DNA of 6,601 nucleotides from assembly GCA_913054425.1 (NCBI GenBank), contig CAJXJG010000098.1:1-6601 (forward strand), in the 5' to 3' direction. This document shows positions 5,134-6,601 of this stretch, piece by piece (positions within the stretch are counted from its first letter, which is position 1; each line of letters begins with the position of its first letter). Source of the stretch: an uncultured Fidelibacterota bacterium (lineage in GTDB: Bacteria; Fidelibacterota; Marinisomatia; Marinisomatales; UBA8229). The position numbers and the translations under genes are program-made. Below the pieces are notes generated by a model that saw nothing but the letters and a program-made list of their open reading frames with translations, was not told the DNA's origin and made no database searches.

Positions 5134-6168
5134 ATGCTAGTTATAATGGATTTAAACGCAACCGAATCCGAAATCAAAAAGGTGGAGGAACGAATAAAAG
5201 GATTTGGTTATCAAGCCCATTTTATTCCTGGCAGAGACCGACTTACAATTGGTGTCACAGGAAATCGAGGAGTTGAAGAAAGACTATATTTAGAAAGTTT
5301 ACCAGGTGTGTTGCAGGTTATTCAGATAACCAAACCCTATAAACTCGCCAGCAGAGAAACCCATCAAGAAAACAGTGTCGTTCAGGTAGACAATGTACAA
5401 TTTGGAGATGGAAATGTGGTGATGATTGCCGGGCCATGTGCGGTTGAAAGTATGGAGCAAACCCTTCGCATTGCAGATGCTGTGGCGAGTCGTGGTGCTC
5501 AAATGCTTCGTGGTGGTGCATATAAACCACGGACATCTCCTTATTCATTTCAGGGATTAGGTGAGAAAGGACTGGAGATTTTAACTAAAGCCCGGGAAAA
5601 AACTGGACTCCCATTTGTAACTGAAGTTCAGGATACTGAGACAATATCTGTTGTTGCTCACTATGCGGATATGCTTCAGGTTGGAATGAGGAATATGCAA
5701 AATTTTACATTATTAAAAGCAATAGGAAAAGCTGGTAAACCAGTTCTCATGAAACGCGGAATGAGCGCGACATTGGAAGAAACCCTCATGTCCGCAGAAT
5801 ATCTCATGGTAAATGGTTGTCGTGATGTGGTTATTTGTGAACGTGGGGTTCGGACATTTGGGAATCATGCCAGAAACACTTTGGATATCAGCGTCGTTCC
5901 TGCTCTCAAGCAGGTGAGTCATTTGCCTATTATAATTGACCCAAGTCATTCCAGTGGGAAACATTACAGTGTAATTCCCCATGCTTTAGCAGGATTAGGA
6001 GCTGGTGCAGACGGTCTTATTGTGGATGTGCACGATCGGCCTGAAGAAGCTCTTTGTGATGGGCATCAAGCATTGCTTCCGGATGAATTTTCTCAACTCA
6101 TGGATGTGTCAAAGGGAGTTTGTGCCGCAATGGGTAAAGAGATCGGAACAAAAAAAAAGAATAAATGA
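5134..6168 (+). CDS. aroF: DAHP synthase, type I-beta with N-terminal FXD regulatory domain
   Basis: Condenses phosphoenolpyruvate and erythrose 4-phosphate to DAHP, the first step of the shikimate pathway. The 344 residues resemble Thermotoga maritima DAHP synthase: a ferredoxin-like ACT-type domain (about 1-65), which in that enzyme binds tyrosine or phenylalanine for feedback inhibition, then a TIM barrel. Barrel motifs are IAGPCAVE (98-105), LRGGAYKPRTSPYSFQGLG (125-143), RNMQNF (186-191), KPVLMKRGM (202-210), CERGVRTF (235-242), ARNTLDIS (246-253) and IDPSHSSGK (268-276). Metal ligands fall at Cys102, His272 and Asp309, the Thermotoga numbers; position 298, Glu in Thermotoga, is Asp here. 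PYKL (68-71) lies in the interdomain linker. The start at 5134 has AAGGAG at 8 bases. It is 4 bases after tyrA and overlaps aroA by ATGA. Feedback by aromatic amino acids is inferred from the domain. Confidence 0.96.
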   Translation: MLVIMDLNATESEIKKVEERIKGFGYQAHFIPGRDRLTIGVTGNRGVEERLYLESLPGVLQVIQITKPYKLASRETHQENSVVQVDNVQFGDGNVVMIAGPCAVESMEQTLRIADAVASRGAQMLRGGAYKPRTSPYSFQGLGEKGLEILTKAREKTGLPFVTEVQDTETISVVAHYADMLQVGMRNMQNFTLLKAIGKAGKPVLMKRGMSATLEETLMSAEYLMVNGCRDVVICERGVRTFGNHARNTLDISVVPALKQVSHLPIIIDPSHSSGKHYSVIPHALAGLGAGADGLIVDVHDRPEEALCDGHQALLPDEFSQLMDVSKGVCAAMGKEIGTKKKNK

Positions 6169-6601
6169 TTGTCAGGGGAACGCTGATGTTCTCGGGGGAT
6201 AAATCAATTTCCCATCGGGCACTCATGCTTGCTGCTTTATGTAATGGCGAATCTTGCATTTCCAATCTCTCCACCGGCACCGATGTGCAATCTACGCGAA
6301 AATGTTTGGAAGCCTGTGGAATTAAAATTCGGGAGGATGGGCATGATGTTATTGTGAAAGGTGGAACATTCTCCGATCCCTCGAAACCATTAAACTGCGG
6401 CAATTCGGGAACCACAACCAGATTACTGCTTGGCCTTCTGGCGGGACAAGGAATTAATGCTAAATTTGTCGGGGATGATTCTCTTTCTTCCCGTCCTATG
6501 AATCGTATTTTGGATCCACTCTCTCAAATGGGATTGAAATCCGAAAGTAACGCCGGGAAATTACCTGTCACGATTTATAAAAGTGATTTAAGTGGAATCC
6601 A
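6165..6601 (+). CDS. aroA: EPSP synthase (3-phosphoshikimate 1-carboxyvinyltransferase), C-terminus cut by window edge
   Basis: Transfers the enolpyruvyl group of phosphoenolpyruvate to shikimate 3-phosphate, the sixth step of the shikimate pathway. The visible 145 residues cover about the first third of the usual 420-450. Motifs are GDKSISHRALMLAAL (11-25) with the substrate-binding Lys13, Ser14 and Arg18; TDVQSTRKCLEACGI (39-53); NCGNSGTTTRLLLGLLAG (77-94), the PEP/phosphate-binding loop; and GDDSLSSRPMNRILDPL (103-119). The GNSGTTTR form resembles Gram-positive enzymes rather than the GNAGTAMR form of E. coli. The start at 6165 shares ATGA with the aroF stop, an in-frame TAA precedes it directly, and the reading MIVRGTLMFSGDKSISHR fits the family; ATG 6186 is a less likely later start. 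The Shine-Dalgarno is weak, so translation is probably coupled to aroF. Confidence 0.95.
   Translation, partial: MIVRGTLMFSGDKSISHRALMLAALCNGESCISNLSTGTDVQSTRKCLEACGIKIREDGHDVIVKGGTFSDPSKPLNCGNSGTTTRLLLGLLAGQGINAKFVGDDSLSSRPMNRILDPLSQMGLKSESNAGKLPVTIYKSDLSGI

Noticed and set aside
5299..5982. Several antisense frames inside aroF, up to 89 residues
   Set aside because: They are shadows of the DAHP synthase barrel motifs; composition and content are not protein-like.
6098..6415. A 105-residue antisense frame across the aroF-aroA junction
   Set aside because: It is antisense to two clearly conserved genes, has no family resemblance, and no promoter or ribosome site was seen.
1..6601. Mobile element, CRISPR, defence or other novel accessory system
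   Set aside because: All long frames are assigned to core metabolism; no transposase, direct-repeat array, terminal inverted repeats or unknown gene cluster is present.

Overview
The window is a compact bacterial chromosome segment of core metabolism, with eight recognisable protein genes in two back-to-back groups. No mobile element, CRISPR array, RNA gene or prophage signal was seen. The left group (minus strand, read from about 3911 to 1) is citrate synthase (gltA), malate dehydrogenase (mdh), an IscR/Rrf2-type regulator, and the first 366 residues of the Fe-S assembly scaffold SufB, cut by the left edge. The right group (plus strand, from 4097 to 6601) is chorismate mutase (aroQ), a TyrA-family prephenate/arogenate dehydrogenase, DAHP synthase (aroF) and the first 145 residues of EPSP synthase (aroA), cut by the right edge. 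A 185-base divergent intergenic region (3912-4096) separates the groups.

The left group joins two consecutive TCA-cycle steps (malate to oxaloacetate to citrate) to an iron-sulfur module. The regulator gene starts inside a perfect 10-bp inverted repeat that has the skeleton of the E. coli IscR type 1 site, which points to autoregulation of an iscR-suf operon. The right group holds the first committed step of the shikimate pathway (aroF), a late step (aroA), and the two post-chorismate steps leading to tyrosine (aroQ, tyrA). Its last three genes are tightly packed: a 4-base gap and then an ATGA overlap.

Organism: a free-living, biosynthetically competent bacterium of moderate to low G+C (roughly 40% by eye, uneven between genes). 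The citrate synthase is of the mitochondrial/eukaryote-like type, with active-site spacing identical to the pig enzyme. Among bacteria this type is known from Geobacteraceae and some other phyla. The sequence alone does not fix the phylum; an uncultured marine or sediment lineage, perhaps in or near the FCB group, is only a guess.

No new multi-gene system is evident. The points worth checking are at residue level: an IscR homologue with Arg at the fourth cluster-ligand position and Ala at the DNA-specificity gate; a DAHP synthase with Asp replacing the metal-ligand Glu; a short TyrA that resembles plant arogenate dehydrogenases; and a six-codon upstream reading frame with the better ribosome site just ahead of tyrA.
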